Source: JAAYCB01 sp012744395
GTDB taxonomy: Bacteria; Planctomycetota; Planctomycetia; Pirellulales; Thermoguttaceae
Reading direction: 5' to 3'
Assembly (NCBI GenBank): GCA_028703175.1
Contig: JAQVNJ010000035.1
Location: 1 to 48,149, forward strand
DNA: 48,149 nt
Made by a program: the position numbers and the translations under genes. The stretch's first letter is position 1; every line of letters begins with the position of its first letter. The notes under the pieces are model-generated. The model ran no database searches. It was not told the DNA's origin and was given only the letters and a program-made list of their open reading frames with translations. Of the stretch, positions 23,187 through 32,668 are shown piece by piece.

Positions 23187-25202
23187 ATGCCTGCCGATCC
23201 TGCCGAGGAAATCGTCTCGCTCCGCGAGCGGATTCGTTACCACGACCGGAGATACTACGTCGAGGCCGCTCCGCAGATCAGCGACCGCGAGTACGACCGG
23301 CTCGTCGATCGCCTCAAGCGGCTGGAACACGACCATCCGGAACTGGTGACGGACGATAGTCCGACGCAGCGGATCGGCGACGAGCCGGTCGCGGGCCTGG
23401 AGGCGGTCGCGCACCGGGTCCCGATGATGTCGATCGACAACACCTACAGCCTGGCAGAACTGACCAATTACGCGGCGCGGACGGAAAAACTGCTTGGCGG
23501 CGAGCCGATCGAGTGGGTGGTCGAATTGAAGATCGACGGCGTGGCGATCTCGCTGCTCTACGAGAACGGCCGGTTGGCCCGCGGCCTGACCCGCGGCAAC
23601 GGCCGGGTGGGCGACGACATCACCCACAACGTGCGGACGGTCGCCGGCGTGCCGCTCCGCTTGAGCGGGGACCCGGTCCCGCCGGTTCTGGAGGTCCGCG
23701 GCGAGGTCTACATGACCAACTCCGACCTGGTTCTCCTCAACCAGGAGCAGCAGCAGCGGGGCGAAGCGCCCTTTGCCAACACGCGGAACGTGACGGCCGG
23801 CAGCATCCGCCTGCTCGATCCGCGGATTTGCGCCCGGCGGCACTTGCGATTCTTCGGCCACGGCGTGGGCCATGCGGAGGGTTTGCGGAGCGCCAACCAC
23901 ATGGACTTCCTCGACGAGCTGGCGGGATTCGGGCTGCCGGCCACACCGCTGGCTGCCTGCTTCGACTCGTTCGAGCGCGCCGTCGCGCACTGCGAAGCGC
24001 TCATCGGCCGCCTCCACGAACTGGATTTCGAGATCGACGGCCTTGTGCTGAAGGTCAATCGCTTCGACCAGCGGGAGCGGCTCGGCGCGACATCCAAGAG
24101 CCCCCGCTGGGTGATCGCCTACAAGTTCGAGAAGTACGAGGCGACCACCAGGCTGAACCGGATTCGCGTGCAGGTCGGCAAATCCGGCGCGGTGACCCCC
24201 GTCGCCGAACTCGAGCCGGTCGAGTTGGCGGGGACGACGGTCAGCCGCGCCAGCCTGCACAACGCCGAGGAGATCGCCCGGAAGGACGTCCGCGAGGGCG
24301 ACCTTGTCGTGGTGGAGAAGGCGGGCAAGATCATTCCGCACATCGTCCGCGTGGAGAAGCACGAGCGGCGGGGCCCGTTGCCGGCGTACGCTTTCCCCAC
24401 CAACTGCCCGGAGTGCGGCGCGGCGCTGGTCAAGGACGAGGGGGGAGTCTATATCCGCTGCCCGAGCACGCGCTGCCCGGCCCAGCTCCGCGAGCGGATT
24501 CGCTACTTCGCCGGCCGCAACGCGATGGACATCGAGGGGCTCGGCGACAAGCTGGTCGAGCAACTGGTCGCCGCGGGGCTGGTCGCGAGCTACGGCGATC
24601 TGTACCGGCTGAGGGCCGAGCAGCTCGAGGGACTGGAGCGGATGGGGAAAAAGTCGGCGGCGAATCTGGTGGCGTGCATCGCGGCGAGCAAGGATCGCGG
24701 GCTGGCCCGGCTGCTCGGCGCGCTGAGTATTCGCCACGTGGGGACGAGAGTGGCCAGCGTGCTGGCGGAACACTTCGGCTCGATCGAAGCGCTGCGCTCG
24801 GCCTCGGTGGACGAGCTGAGCGGCATCCGCGAGATCGGCCCGACGATCGCCCAGAGCGTGTACGAGTTTCTGGCGAGCGATTTCGGCACCGAGACGATCG
24901 AGGACCTGGCCGCGCTGGGCGTGAAGATGGAGTCGCTGCGGGTTGCGGGGGAGGCCGCCGCCGGGCAACTGGGCCTCCTGGCGGGCAAGACCCTGGTCGT
25001 GACGGGGACGCTTGTCAAGTACAGCCGCGACGCGATGCACGAGCTGATTCGCCGGCATGGCGGCCGGGCGGCCTCGAGCGTGTCGAGCAACACGGACTAC
25101 CTGGTGGCGGGCGAGAAGGCCGGCAGCAAGCTGGCCAAGGCGCGTCAGTTGGGGGTGCCGGTGTTGACCGAGCAAGAGCTCGAGGCATTATTGGGTGGTT
25201 AG
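23187..25202 (+). CDS. ligA: NAD-dependent DNA ligase
   Basis: A 671-residue LigA, matching E. coli (671). It seals nicks in replication and repair using NAD. The order of domains is complete: Ia region with YYxxxxPxISDxEYD-like sequence (YYVEAAPQISDREYDRL); adenylation domain with catalytic Lys115 in ELKIDGVAISLLYENGR; OB fold (KSPRWVIAYKFEKYEATTRL); four-Cys zinc finger (CPECGAALV, then CPSTRCPAQL); helix-hairpin-helix repeats; and a BRCT domain (LAGKTLVVTGTLVKYSRDA). ATG 23187 is the likely start; a TTG twelve bases earlier is in frame and neither has a strong ribosome site. It may be cotranscribed with the cupin gene. After the stop, GGGCAA-C-TTGCCC (about 25222-25234) is a small palindrome without a T tract. 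Confidence 0.97.
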   Translation: MPADPAEEIVSLRERIRYHDRRYYVEAAPQISDREYDRLVDRLKRLEHDHPELVTDDSPTQRIGDEPVAGLEAVAHRVPMMSIDNTYSLAELTNYAARTEKLLGGEPIEWVVELKIDGVAISLLYENGRLARGLTRGNGRVGDDITHNVRTVAGVPLRLSGDPVPPVLEVRGEVYMTNSDLVLLNQEQQQRGEAPFANTRNVTAGSIRLLDPRICARRHLRFFGHGVGHAEGLRSANHMDFLDELAGFGLPATPLAACFDSFERAVAHCEALIGRLHELDFEIDGLVLKVNRFDQRERLGATSKSPRWVIAYKFEKYEATTRLNRIRVQVGKSGAVTPVAELEPVELAGTTVSRASLHNAEEIARKDVREGDLVVVEKAGKIIPHIVRVEKHERRGPLPAYAFPTNCPECGAALVKDEGGVYIRCPSTRCPAQLRERIRYFAGRNAMDIEGLGDKLVEQLVAAGLVASYGDLYRLRAEQLEGLERMGKKSAANLVACIAASKDRGLARLLGALSIRHVGTRVASVLAEHFGSIEALRSASVDELSGIREIGPTIAQSVYEFLASDFGTETIEDLAALGVKMESLRVAGEAAAGQLGLLAGKTLVVTGTLVKYSRDAMHELIRRHGGRAASSVSSNTDYLVAGEKAGSKLAKARQLGVPVLTEQELEALLGG

Positions 25203-25444
25203 ATGGGGCTCTTTAGTGGGGGCAACTTGCCCTTGGCAGGCGAACCGGCTATCGTGGCGATTTGGCTTATTGTAGCCGGAGTGGTTGGTGGCGACTGGTT
25301 GGCGCCGGGGCTGGTCGGGCCTTGAATGGCTCCCCGGGCGGGGGCGGGGCCGATGCGCCACCAGGATAGCCAGCAATCCGGCCTGGCGTGCCGCGCGGTA
25401 CGCGGGGAAACGCTGATATTCTGATGATATAAGGAGACGCTCCC

Positions 25445-28400
25445 GTGGCAGAAAGACGCTTCGTGACCATCGATGGCAATGAAGCGACGTCGTCGATCGC
25501 CCACCTCTGCAACGAGGTGATGGCCATTTACCCGATCACTCCCTCCAGCGGCATGGGCGAGTTGACTGATGCCTGGGCGGCTGCCGGAAAGAAGAACATT
25601 TTCGGCACGATCCCGCATATTGTGGAGATGCAGAGTGAGGCGGGCGCCGCCGGCGCCGTTCATGGCTCGCTGCAAGCAGGTGCCTTGACCTGCACGTTCA
25701 CCGCCTCCCAGGGCCTGCTGCTGATGATCCCCAACATGTTCAAGATCGCCGGGGAGCTGACCTCGACGGTGTTCCATGTCTCCGCGCGGACGGTGGCGAC
25801 GCACGCCTTGTCGATTTTCGGCGATCACAGCGACATCATGGCCTGCCGCTCGACCGGTTGGGCCTTCCTGGCGGCCGACAGCGTGCAGGAGGCCCAGGAC
25901 ATGTCGCTGCTGGCGTACGCCGCGACCTTGGAATCCCGCGTTCCCTTCCTCCACTACTTCGACGGGTTCCGGACCTCGCACGAAGTGAACAAGATCGAGG
26001 AGCTCACCGCCGACGACGTCAAGGCAATGATCGACATGCAGCTCGTCGAGGCGCACCGCGATCGCGCTTTGAATCCGGACAGGCCCAAGCTGCGGGGCAC
26101 GGCCCAGAACCCGGACGTCTTCTTCCAGGCCCGCGAGGCCTGCAACCCGTTCTACGATCGGGTGCCCGCGGTCGTCGAGGGCGTGATGGACAAGTTCGCC
26201 GCGATCACCGGGCGGCAATACCACCTCTTCGACTACGTCGGCGCCGCCGACGCGGAACAGGTCATCGTCTCGATGTGCTCCGGCTCCGGCGTCGCCGAGG
26301 AGGCCGTCGACTACCTGACCGCCCGGGGCGCGAAAGTCGGCCTCGTCAAGGTGCGGCTCTACCGTCCGTTCTCCAGCCAGGCCTTCGTGGATGCCCTGCC
26401 GAAGACCGTCAAGACGCTGGCCGTGCTCGACCGGACGAAGGAGCCCGGTGCATTGGGCGAGCCGCTCTACCTGGACGTGGTCGCCGCGCTGGCGGAGAAC
26501 TGGCCGGATGCTCTGCCGCGGGTGATCGGCGGCCGTTACGGGCTGTCGTCGAAGGAGTTCACGCCGGCGATGGTCAAGGCGGTTTTCGACGAGGCGGCCA
26601 AGGAGACGCCGCGGAAGCACTTCAGCGTGGGCATCAAGGACGACGTGACGAACCTGAGCCTCCCGTACGACCCGTCGTTCTCGACCGAGGCCGACGACGT
26701 GGTCCGCGCCGTGTTCTACGGGCTGGGCAGCGACGGCACGGTCGGCGCGAACAAGAACTCGGTGAAGATCGTGGGAGAAAACACCCCGCTCTACGCCCAG
26801 GGGTACTTCGTCTACGACTCGAAGAAGGCCGGCTCGGTGACGGTCTCGCACCTGCGGTTCAGCCCGCGGCCGATCAAGGGCTCCTACCTGGTGAGCAAGG
26901 CGAATTTCGTCGCTTGCCACCAGTCGGTGTTCGTCGAGAAGCTCGACATGCTGTCGATCGCCGAGCAAGGGGCGACGTTCCTGCTGAACAGCCCCTTCGG
27001 CCCGGACGAGGTCTGGGATTCGCTGCCGATCGAGACCCAGCAGCAGATCGTCGACAAGCAGCTGAAGCTCTACGTGGTCGACGCCTACCGCGTCGCCCGC
27101 GACGCCCAGATGGGGGTCCGCATCAACACGGTGATGCAGACCTGCTTCTTCAAGCTGGCCAACGTGCTTCCCGAAGACGAAGCGATCGCCCGCATCAAGG
27201 ACACGATCACCAAGACCTACGGCAAGCGCGGGGAGACGATCCTGAAACGCAACTTCGCGGCGGTCGACGGCGCTTTAAGCGCGCTCCACAAGGTCGAGGT
27301 GCCCAGCGAGGTGACGTCGAAATACCACCTCACGGCCGGTTTCCAAGGCGAGGCCGAGCCGTTCGTCCTCAACGTTCTCGGCGAGATCATGGCCGGCAAC
27401 GGCGATCGGCTGCCGGTCAGCGCGATGCCGGTCGACGGCACGTTCCCCACCGGCACGACGCAGTACGAGAAGCGGTCGGTCGCCTTGGACATTCCCATCT
27501 GGGACGCGGAGATCTGCATCCAGTGCGGCCTCTGCTCGCTGGGCTGCCCCCACGCGGCAATCCGTATGAAGGCCTATCCGCCCGAGGCCCTCGAGGGAGC
27601 GCCGGACGGTTTCGTGGCGGTCGACTGGAAGGGGAAGGAATACCCGGGCTGGAAGATGACCGTCCAGGTGGCTCCCGAGGACTGCACGGGCTGCGGGCTG
27701 TGCGTCGACGTCTGCCCGGCGAAGAGCCGCGAGGCGGCCAAGCACCGCGCGATCAACATGCAGCCGAAGCTCGACCACCTGGAGAAGGAGCGGGCCAACT
27801 ACAAGTTCTTCCTGAGCATTCCCGACGTGGACCGGGCCACGGTCAAGGCCGACACGGTCAAGGGCTCGCAACTCCTGCTCCCGTTGTTCGAGTACTCCGG
27901 GGCCTGCGCCGGCTGCGGGGAAACGCCCTATCTGAAGCTGATCACGCAGTTCTTCGGCGACCGCATGCTGGCGTGCAACGCGACGGGCTGCTCGTCGATC
28001 TACGGCGGCAACCTGCCGAGCACGCCCTACTGCAAGAATGCCACAGGCCAGGGGCCCTCCTGGTCGAACTCGCTGTTCGAAGACAACGCCGAATTCGGCT
28101 TCGGCTACCGCCTGGCGATCGACCAACAGATCGAATACACCGGCGGGCTGCTGAAGAAGCTCGCCGGCGCGTTGGGCGACGACCTCGTGTCGGCCCTGCT
28201 TGCCAACAAGCAGGAGACGGAAGAGGAGATCGCCCGGCAGCGGCAGGCGGTGGCCGAATTGAGGGACAAGCTGGCGGGCATCGACGATCCGGCGGCCAAG
28301 GCCCTGCTCGCCTCGGCCGATTTCCTGATCCGCCGCAGCGTCTGGATCATCGGGGGCGACGGCTGGGCGTACGACATCGGTTACGGCGGCCTCGACCACG

Positions 28401-29017
28401 TGTTCGCCTGCGGCCGCGACGTGAACATCCTCGTGCTGGACACGGAGGTCTATTCGAACACCGGCGGGCAGGCCTCCAAGGCGACGCCCCGCGGCGCGGT
28501 CGCCAAGTTCGCCGCGGGCGGCAAGCCGAGCGGCAAGAAGGACCTGGGAATGATGGCGATGTCGTACGGCAACGTGTTCGTCGGCCAGATTTCCCTGGGC
28601 GCCAACCCGCTCCACGCGATCAGGACGATCCGCGCCGCCGAGGCCTATCGCGGCACGTCGCTGATCATCGCCTATGCCCACTGCATCGGCCACGGCATCA
28701 ACATGACCACCGGGATGTCGCTGCAAAAGGAGGCGGTGGCCTGCGGCTACTGGCCGCTGTATCATTTCGATCCCAACGCGCAACCCAGACCGTTCAGCCT
28801 CGATAGCAAGCCGCCCAAGGGGGCATTCAAGGACTTCGCCATGCAGCAGGCGCGGTTCGCGATGCTTGCCCGGGCGAAGCCCGAGGATTCGGAGCGGCTG
28901 CTCCGCTTGGGGCAGGACGACATCAACCGGCGATGGAACCTCTATGAGCAATTGGCGGCCACCACGCGGGGAGCCGGCAACGGCGAGGAAAAGCAAGAGA
29001 AGGAGGTGCAGGCATGA
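25445..29017 (+). CDS. nifJ: Pyruvate:ferredoxin (flavodoxin) oxidoreductase
   Basis: A 1190-residue homodimer-type PFOR, full length. It oxidises pyruvate with CoA to acetyl-CoA and CO2 and reduces ferredoxin or flavodoxin in the cytoplasm. The start is GTG 25445, eight bases after AAGGAG. Domain I contains YPITPSSGMGE; domain III the gamma-subunit-like part; domain V two ferredoxin-type 4Fe-4S sites, CIQCGLCSLGCP (from residue 691) and CTGCGLCVDVCP (from 747). The proximal cluster cysteines include CAGCGET (from 821) and CNATGCSSIYGG. The TPP site GGDGWAYDIGYGGLDH with DTEVYSNTGGQASKAT lies near 970-1020. The enzyme is oxygen-sensitive in many organisms and implies fermentative or low-oxygen metabolism. 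A flavoprotein gene overlaps its stop by four bases. Confidence 0.97.
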   Translation: MAERRFVTIDGNEATSSIAHLCNEVMAIYPITPSSGMGELTDAWAAAGKKNIFGTIPHIVEMQSEAGAAGAVHGSLQAGALTCTFTASQGLLLMIPNMFKIAGELTSTVFHVSARTVATHALSIFGDHSDIMACRSTGWAFLAADSVQEAQDMSLLAYAATLESRVPFLHYFDGFRTSHEVNKIEELTADDVKAMIDMQLVEAHRDRALNPDRPKLRGTAQNPDVFFQAREACNPFYDRVPAVVEGVMDKFAAITGRQYHLFDYVGAADAEQVIVSMCSGSGVAEEAVDYLTARGAKVGLVKVRLYRPFSSQAFVDALPKTVKTLAVLDRTKEPGALGEPLYLDVVAALAENWPDALPRVIGGRYGLSSKEFTPAMVKAVFDEAAKETPRKHFSVGIKDDVTNLSLPYDPSFSTEADDVVRAVFYGLGSDGTVGANKNSVKIVGENTPLYAQGYFVYDSKKAGSVTVSHLRFSPRPIKGSYLVSKANFVACHQSVFVEKLDMLSIAEQGATFLLNSPFGPDEVWDSLPIETQQQIVDKQLKLYVVDAYRVARDAQMGVRINTVMQTCFFKLANVLPEDEAIARIKDTITKTYGKRGETILKRNFAAVDGALSALHKVEVPSEVTSKYHLTAGFQGEAEPFVLNVLGEIMAGNGDRLPVSAMPVDGTFPTGTTQYEKRSVALDIPIWDAEICIQCGLCSLGCPHAAIRMKAYPPEALEGAPDGFVAVDWKGKEYPGWKMTVQVAPEDCTGCGLCVDVCPAKSREAAKHRAINMQPKLDHLEKERANYKFFLSIPDVDRATVKADTVKGSQLLLPLFEYSGACAGCGETPYLKLITQFFGDRMLACNATGCSSIYGGNLPSTPYCKNATGQGPSWSNSLFEDNAEFGFGYRLAIDQQIEYTGGLLKKLAGALGDDLVSALLANKQETEEEIARQRQAVAELRDKLAGIDDPAAKALLASADFLIRRSVWIIGGDGWAYDIGYGGLDHVFACGRDVNILVLDTEVYSNTGGQASKATPRGAVAKFAAGGKPSGKKDLGMMAMSYGNVFVGQISLGANPLHAIRTIRAAEAYRGTSLIIAYAHCIGHGINMTTGMSLQKEAVACGYWPLYHFDPNAQPRPFSLDSKPPKGAFKDFAMQQARFAMLARAKPEDSERLLRLGQDDINRRWNLYEQLAATTRGAGNGEEKQEKEVQA

Positions 29018-30021
29018 GCGTTGATCTTCGCACGAAATACCTCGGTTTGGAGTTGAAGAATCCCCTGGTCGTGGCTGCATGTCCGTTGACCCAGTCGATC
29101 GACAACCTCAAGCGCTTGGAGGAGCACGGCGCCGCGGCGGCGGTCCTCCCCTCGCTCTTCGAGGAGCAGATCACCCACGAGGAGGTGGAGTTCTCCCGCG
29201 CCCAGGACTTCGGCACGGAGAGCTTCGCCGAATCGCTCACCTACTTCCCCGAGCCGGCCGAGTACCGGGCCACGCCCGACATCTACCTCGACACGATCCG
29301 CGACGCCAAGAAGGCCGTTTCGATGCCGATCATCGGCAGCCTGAACGGCGTCTCGCGGGGCGGCTGGACGGAGTATGCACGGCGGATCGAGGAGGCGGGG
29401 GCCGATGCGCTCGAGCTGAACATCTACCTGATCGCCGCCGACATGAACCTGTCCGGCGCCCAGATCGAGGAGAAATACCTCGAACTGGTCGCCGCGGTCA
29501 AGCAATCCCTGTCGATCCCGCTGGCCGTCAAGGTCGGTCCGTATTTCAGCTCGCCCGGGCACATGGCCACGCGGATCGCCGAGGCCGGCGCCGATGGCCT
29601 GGTGCTCTTCAACCGGTTCCTCCAGCCGGACATCGACCTGGACGAGCTGCGGATTTCCCCCAAGCTCAAGCTGAGCAATCCGTACGAGCTCTTGCTGCCC
29701 CTCCGCTGGGTCGCGATCCTCCATGGCCGCGTCGGCGCGTCGCTCGCCTTGACGAGCGGGATCCACAGCGAGACGGGCCTGATCAAGGCCTTGCTGGCCG
29801 GGGCCGACGCCGGCATGGTCGCCTCGGTGCTGTACCAGGAGGGCCTGGAGAAGGTCGCCGCGATCCTCGCCGGACTGGCCGAGTGGATGCGGGAAAAGGA
29901 GTATCTCTCCGTCGAGCAGCTCAAGGGCAGCATGAGCCAGGAGAATTGCCCCGATCCGGCCGCCTTCGAGCGCGGCAATTACATGAAGGCCCTGACGACG
30001 TTCGCCGGAGAACCGATCTGA
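29014..30021 (+). CDS. Dihydroorotate dehydrogenase-like flavoprotein
   Basis: A 335-residue (beta/alpha)8 protein of the dihydroorotate/dihydropyrimidine dehydrogenase superfamily. It has LRTKYLGLELKNPLVVAACP at the start, MPIIGSLNGVSRGGW, ADALELNIYLIAADMNLSG, LAVKVGPYFSSPG, ADGLVLFNRF and SGIHSETGLIKALLAGADA, which lines the FMN phosphate site. The catalytic Cys/Ser signature of true PyrD (N-x-S-x-P-N-T type) is not seen, so it is unlikely to be the pyrimidine enzyme. Its ATG overlaps the nifJ stop (ATGA), so it is translationally coupled. The same pairing occurs in other bacteria as far as I recall and suggests a redox partner or accessory of PFOR. Its actual substrate is unknown. Confidence 0.8.
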   Translation: MSVDLRTKYLGLELKNPLVVAACPLTQSIDNLKRLEEHGAAAAVLPSLFEEQITHEEVEFSRAQDFGTESFAESLTYFPEPAEYRATPDIYLDTIRDAKKAVSMPIIGSLNGVSRGGWTEYARRIEEAGADALELNIYLIAADMNLSGAQIEEKYLELVAAVKQSLSIPLAVKVGPYFSSPGHMATRIAEAGADGLVLFNRFLQPDIDLDELRISPKLKLSNPYELLLPLRWVAILHGRVGASLALTSGIHSETGLIKALLAGADAGMVASVLYQEGLEKVAAILAGLAEWMREKEYLSVEQLKGSMSQENCPDPAAFERGNYMKALTTFAGEPI

Positions 30022-30046
30022 GCCGGCGCGCCGCGCCTGTCGGCCG

Positions 30047-30086
30047 AAGCGCGGGCTTGCAGACCCGGCGGTTTGCAGCCCCGCTT
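30047..30086 (+). terminator. Bulged hairpin between the PFOR and complex I operons
   Basis: AAGCG-c-GGGCT-t-GCA (30047-30061) pairs with TGCAGCCCCGCTT (30074-30086): 13 pairs with two single-base bulges and a 12-base loop. It starts 25 bases after the flavoprotein stop. There is no T tract, so it may be a weak terminator or a 3'-end stabiliser. The rest of 30087-30254 shows no clear promoter boxes. Confidence 0.4.
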
Positions 30087-30254
30087 GATCGGCGCGGATC
30101 CGCCAGAAGACAGCACACACGTACAACGGAAGCGAGCCCGGAAGCACGCCGGCATCCCGTGGCGGTCGGAAACGAACCAAGGCGCCGATGGTTTTCCGGA
30201 TCGGCTCCCAGAATCGTTGGCTATTGGCCACTCCTCGAACTCGATCCTTAGTTG

Positions 30255-30884
30255 ATGACCTCCACTCCGACCCTGATCACCGCCTACCTGGCGCTGTTCG
30301 CCGCGGTTGGCTTTGCAACGATTTTTGTCGCCCTCCTGCTGGGTTCCTTCCTCCGCGCGAAGAACCGCACGGCGGAGAAGCTTGAAAGCTACGAATGCGG
30401 CGAGCCGCCGATCGGCAGCGGGTTTGCCCAATTCGACCTGCGGTTCTACGTCGTCGCCCTGCTGTTCCTGATCTTCGACGTCGAGGTCGCGCTGTTCTTC
30501 CCCTGGGCGGCCGTGTTCGGCAAGGCGACCCAGTTGAGCGACCCCCGCCTGGCCGCGGAGCCGGGCCGGGCGGCGGCCATCGAGCAGAAACTCCTGGAAC
30601 TCGGCGCGCCGCGATCCGCCCTCGACCCGTCCGCCGACCGGTTGGCGAAAGACGGCCGCACGGCGGAGATCGCCGCACGGCTCGGCGCGGCGGCGATCCT
30701 CGACATCGCCCTGTTTTTCGCCGTCCTGATGGTCGGCTTCGCCTACGTCTGGCGGCGCGGCGACCTGGATTGGGTCCGGGCCGTCCGGGCGCCGCCGATC
30801 GATCGCTCGTCCGCTCCGCCCGGCGCCTCGACACCACCCACGAACGATTTTGCACAAGAAGCATCCCCATGGAGGTCGGCCTGA
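30255..30884 (+). CDS. nuoA: NADH-quinone oxidoreductase subunit A, with a loop insertion
   Basis: A 209-residue membrane subunit of complex I; the family usually has 115-150. Three membrane helices lie near residues 8-31, 62-86 and 146-166. The conserved quinone-site loop ESYECGEPPIGSGFAQFD (45-61) holds the family Cys48, and FYVVALLFLIFDVEVALFFPW marks helix 2. Residues 90-145 are an Ala/Arg/Asp-rich insertion between helices 2 and 3, where most NuoA proteins have only a few residues. ATG 30255 is preferred; a TTG just before it is in frame. The last 16 bases overlap nuoC. It opens a nine-gene operon in which nuoB does not follow. Confidence 0.93.
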   Translation: MTSTPTLITAYLALFAAVGFATIFVALLLGSFLRAKNRTAEKLESYECGEPPIGSGFAQFDLRFYVVALLFLIFDVEVALFFPWAAVFGKATQLSDPRLAAEPGRAAAIEQKLLELGAPRSALDPSADRLAKDGRTAEIAARLGAAAILDIALFFAVLMVGFAYVWRRGDLDWVRAVRAPPIDRSSAPPGASTPPTNDFAQEASPWRSA

Positions 30885-31399
30885 TTCTCGACAAACTCAA
30901 GCAGCGGTTCGGCGAACGGATTCTCGGCGCTGACCTGGAGGCCGCTGACCCCTCGATCGAGATCGCGCCCGCGGCGCTGGCGGAAGTGGCGCGGATCCTC
31001 CGCGACGATCCGCCGCTGCGGTTCGATTACCTGCACTGCATTACGGGCGTGGACTACGTGCAGCCCGACGCAAAGAAAGCGAAGAGCTTCCCCTGGGAGG
31101 TTCACTTCGAGTTGCTCTACCATCTTTCCAGCATGGCGCACAGGCACCGGCTCGTGCTGCGGATCAAGCTGCCCCGCTGGCAGGGAGGTGTGGAAGGCCA
31201 ACTGCCCGAGGTCCCGACCGTTTCCCACCTCTGGCGGACCGCCGACTGGCACGAGCGCGAAGTCTTCGATCTTTCGGGCGTCCGCTTCGCGGGCCACCCG
31301 GACCTCCGCCGCATCCTCTGCCCGGAAGATTGGCAGGGCCACCCGCTGCGGAAGGACTACAAGACGGCGGAAGAATATCACGGGATTCGCACGAGGTAG
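30869..31399 (+). CDS. nuoC: NADH-quinone oxidoreductase subunit C
   Basis: A 176-residue peripheral-arm subunit of complex I, normal for a separate NuoC (30 kDa subunit). Motifs: LRFDYLHCITGVDYV, VHFELLYHLSSMAHRHRLVLR, TADWHEREVFDLSGVRFAGHPDLRRILCPEDW and GHPLRKDY, the family signature near the end. It has no cofactor and supports NuoD and the quinone module on the cytoplasmic side. ATG 30869 lies within the end of nuoA, giving translational coupling; AAGAAG precedes it. NuoB, usually between A and C, is not encoded here. The stop is followed six bases later by nuoD. Confidence 0.95.
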   Translation: MEVGLILDKLKQRFGERILGADLEAADPSIEIAPAALAEVARILRDDPPLRFDYLHCITGVDYVQPDAKKAKSFPWEVHFELLYHLSSMAHRHRLVLRIKLPRWQGGVEGQLPEVPTVSHLWRTADWHEREVFDLSGVRFAGHPDLRRILCPEDWQGHPLRKDYKTAEEYHGIRTR

Positions 31400-31405
31400 C
31401 TGCAG

Positions 31406-32611
31406 ATGCCGGTTGAACGAGTCGATCCCGAGTTGGTCGAGTTTGACGTCCGCACGGACGAGATGCTGATCAACATGGGTCCCCAGCACCCAAGCACCCA
31501 CGGCGTGCTGCGGCTGGTGCTGCGGACCGACGGCGAAGTGGTTTCCAGCGCAGCTCCCCACATCGGCTATCTCCACCGCTGCGCGGAGAAGATCGGCGAG
31601 AACGTCAGCCCGCGGCAGTGGATTCCCTACACCGACCGGATGGACTACCTGGCGGGGATGAACATGAATCTCGGCTGGGCGATGACGGTCGAGAAGCTGA
31701 TGGACCTGGAGGTCTCGGAGAAGACGCGGCACCTGCGGGTGATCGTCTGCGAACTGAACCGGATCGCCAGCCACCTGGTGGCGGCGGGCACGTACGGCCT
31801 TGACCTGGGCAGTTTCACCCCGTTTCTCTACTGCTTTCGCGAGCGCGAGAAGATCCTCAACCTGTTCGAGGCCGTCTGCGGCGCGCGGCTGACCTACAGC
31901 TACATCGCGCCCGGCGGGTTGATCGCCGACCTGCCGCCGGGTTGGCTCGAGGCCTGCGAGCGATGCCTTGGAGAGCTGCAAGCGGTGGTGCCGGAACTGC
32001 ACGCGATGCTCACGAGCAACGAGATTTTCATCCGCCGCACGGCGGGAGTCGGCGTCCTGAGTCCCGAGATGGCGATCGACTACGGCTGCTCCGGCCCCGT
32101 GCTCCGCGGCAGCGGCGTGAAGTGGGACCTGCGGCGCGACGGCCAGCCGCCCGTCGCCCGGATGTACGAGGATTACCGGTTCGAGGTGATTGCCCAAGTG
32201 GACGGCAGCTACCCGCGGGACCAGGAGTATCCGCCGGTCCCGCCGGAGGCCGTCGTGGGCGACTGCTGGCATCGCTTCTATGTCCGCATGCTCGAAGTGG
32301 TCCAGTCGATCGGCCTGGTCCGCCAGGCGATCGAGCACTACCGCCGCTCGGCGGGCCCGGTAAGCGAACCGATCAAGATCACGCAAAAACTCCCCAGGGG
32401 GGAAGCCTACCTGGAGACGGAGGCCCCCAAGGGGCAGATGGGATTCCTCGTCGTCGGCGATGGCACGGCGATCCCCTGGCGGGTGCGGGCGCGGAGCAGT
32501 TGTTTCTGCAACCTCTCCGTGCTGACCGAAATCAGCCGCGGCTGCCTGCTGGCCGACATCCCGGCGATTCTCGGCTCGCTCGACATCGTGTTGGGGGAAA
32601 TCGACCGCTAG
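31406..32611 (+). CDS. nuoD: NADH-quinone oxidoreductase subunit D
   Basis: A 401-residue, 49 kDa-type subunit that forms the quinone pocket with NuoB. Conserved parts: MLINMGPQHPSTHGVLRL with the quinone-site His, PHIGYLHRCAEKIGENVSP (the usual Gly after HR is Cys), YTDRMDYLAGMNMNLGWA, LNRIASHLVAAGTYGLDLG, REREKILNLFEAVCGARLTYSYIAPGG, then DYGCSGPVLRGSG and LKITQ-like sequence, and SVLTEISRGCLLADIPAILGSLDIVLGEIDR at the end. It has no iron-sulfur cluster of its own. It is cotranscribed with nuoC upstream and nuoH downstream (57-base gap). Confidence 0.97.
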   Translation: MPVERVDPELVEFDVRTDEMLINMGPQHPSTHGVLRLVLRTDGEVVSSAAPHIGYLHRCAEKIGENVSPRQWIPYTDRMDYLAGMNMNLGWAMTVEKLMDLEVSEKTRHLRVIVCELNRIASHLVAAGTYGLDLGSFTPFLYCFREREKILNLFEAVCGARLTYSYIAPGGLIADLPPGWLEACERCLGELQAVVPELHAMLTSNEIFIRRTAGVGVLSPEMAIDYGCSGPVLRGSGVKWDLRRDGQPPVARMYEDYRFEVIAQVDGSYPRDQEYPPVPPEAVVGDCWHRFYVRMLEVVQSIGLVRQAIEHYRRSAGPVSEPIKITQKLPRGEAYLETEAPKGQMGFLVVGDGTAIPWRVRARSSCFCNLSVLTEISRGCLLADIPAILGSLDIVLGEIDR

Positions 32612-32668
32612 GCCAACGACCCGGAGTGTCCAAGGCGGGACTCCTGGGATGCGAGAACGAATGGACTG

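Noticed and set aside
22767..25175. An 800-codon open frame on the minus strand opposite ligA
   Set aside because: It lies opposite a complete LigA with all catalytic motifs and has shadow-like composition and no ribosome site.
25858..28806. A 980-codon open frame on the plus strand within nifJ
   Set aside because: It overlaps PFOR in another frame, is extremely Arg/Gly-rich and has no recognisable domain.
29014..30021. Annotating the flavoprotein as pyrimidine-pathway PyrD
   Set aside because: The PyrD active-site signature is not seen and the gene is coupled to PFOR, not to pyrimidine genes.
30884..31406. A hidden nuoB overlapping nuoC
   Set aside because: All frames here were considered; none shows the tandem-Cys and C-G-S/A-C motifs of NuoB, and the region is fully used by NuoC.
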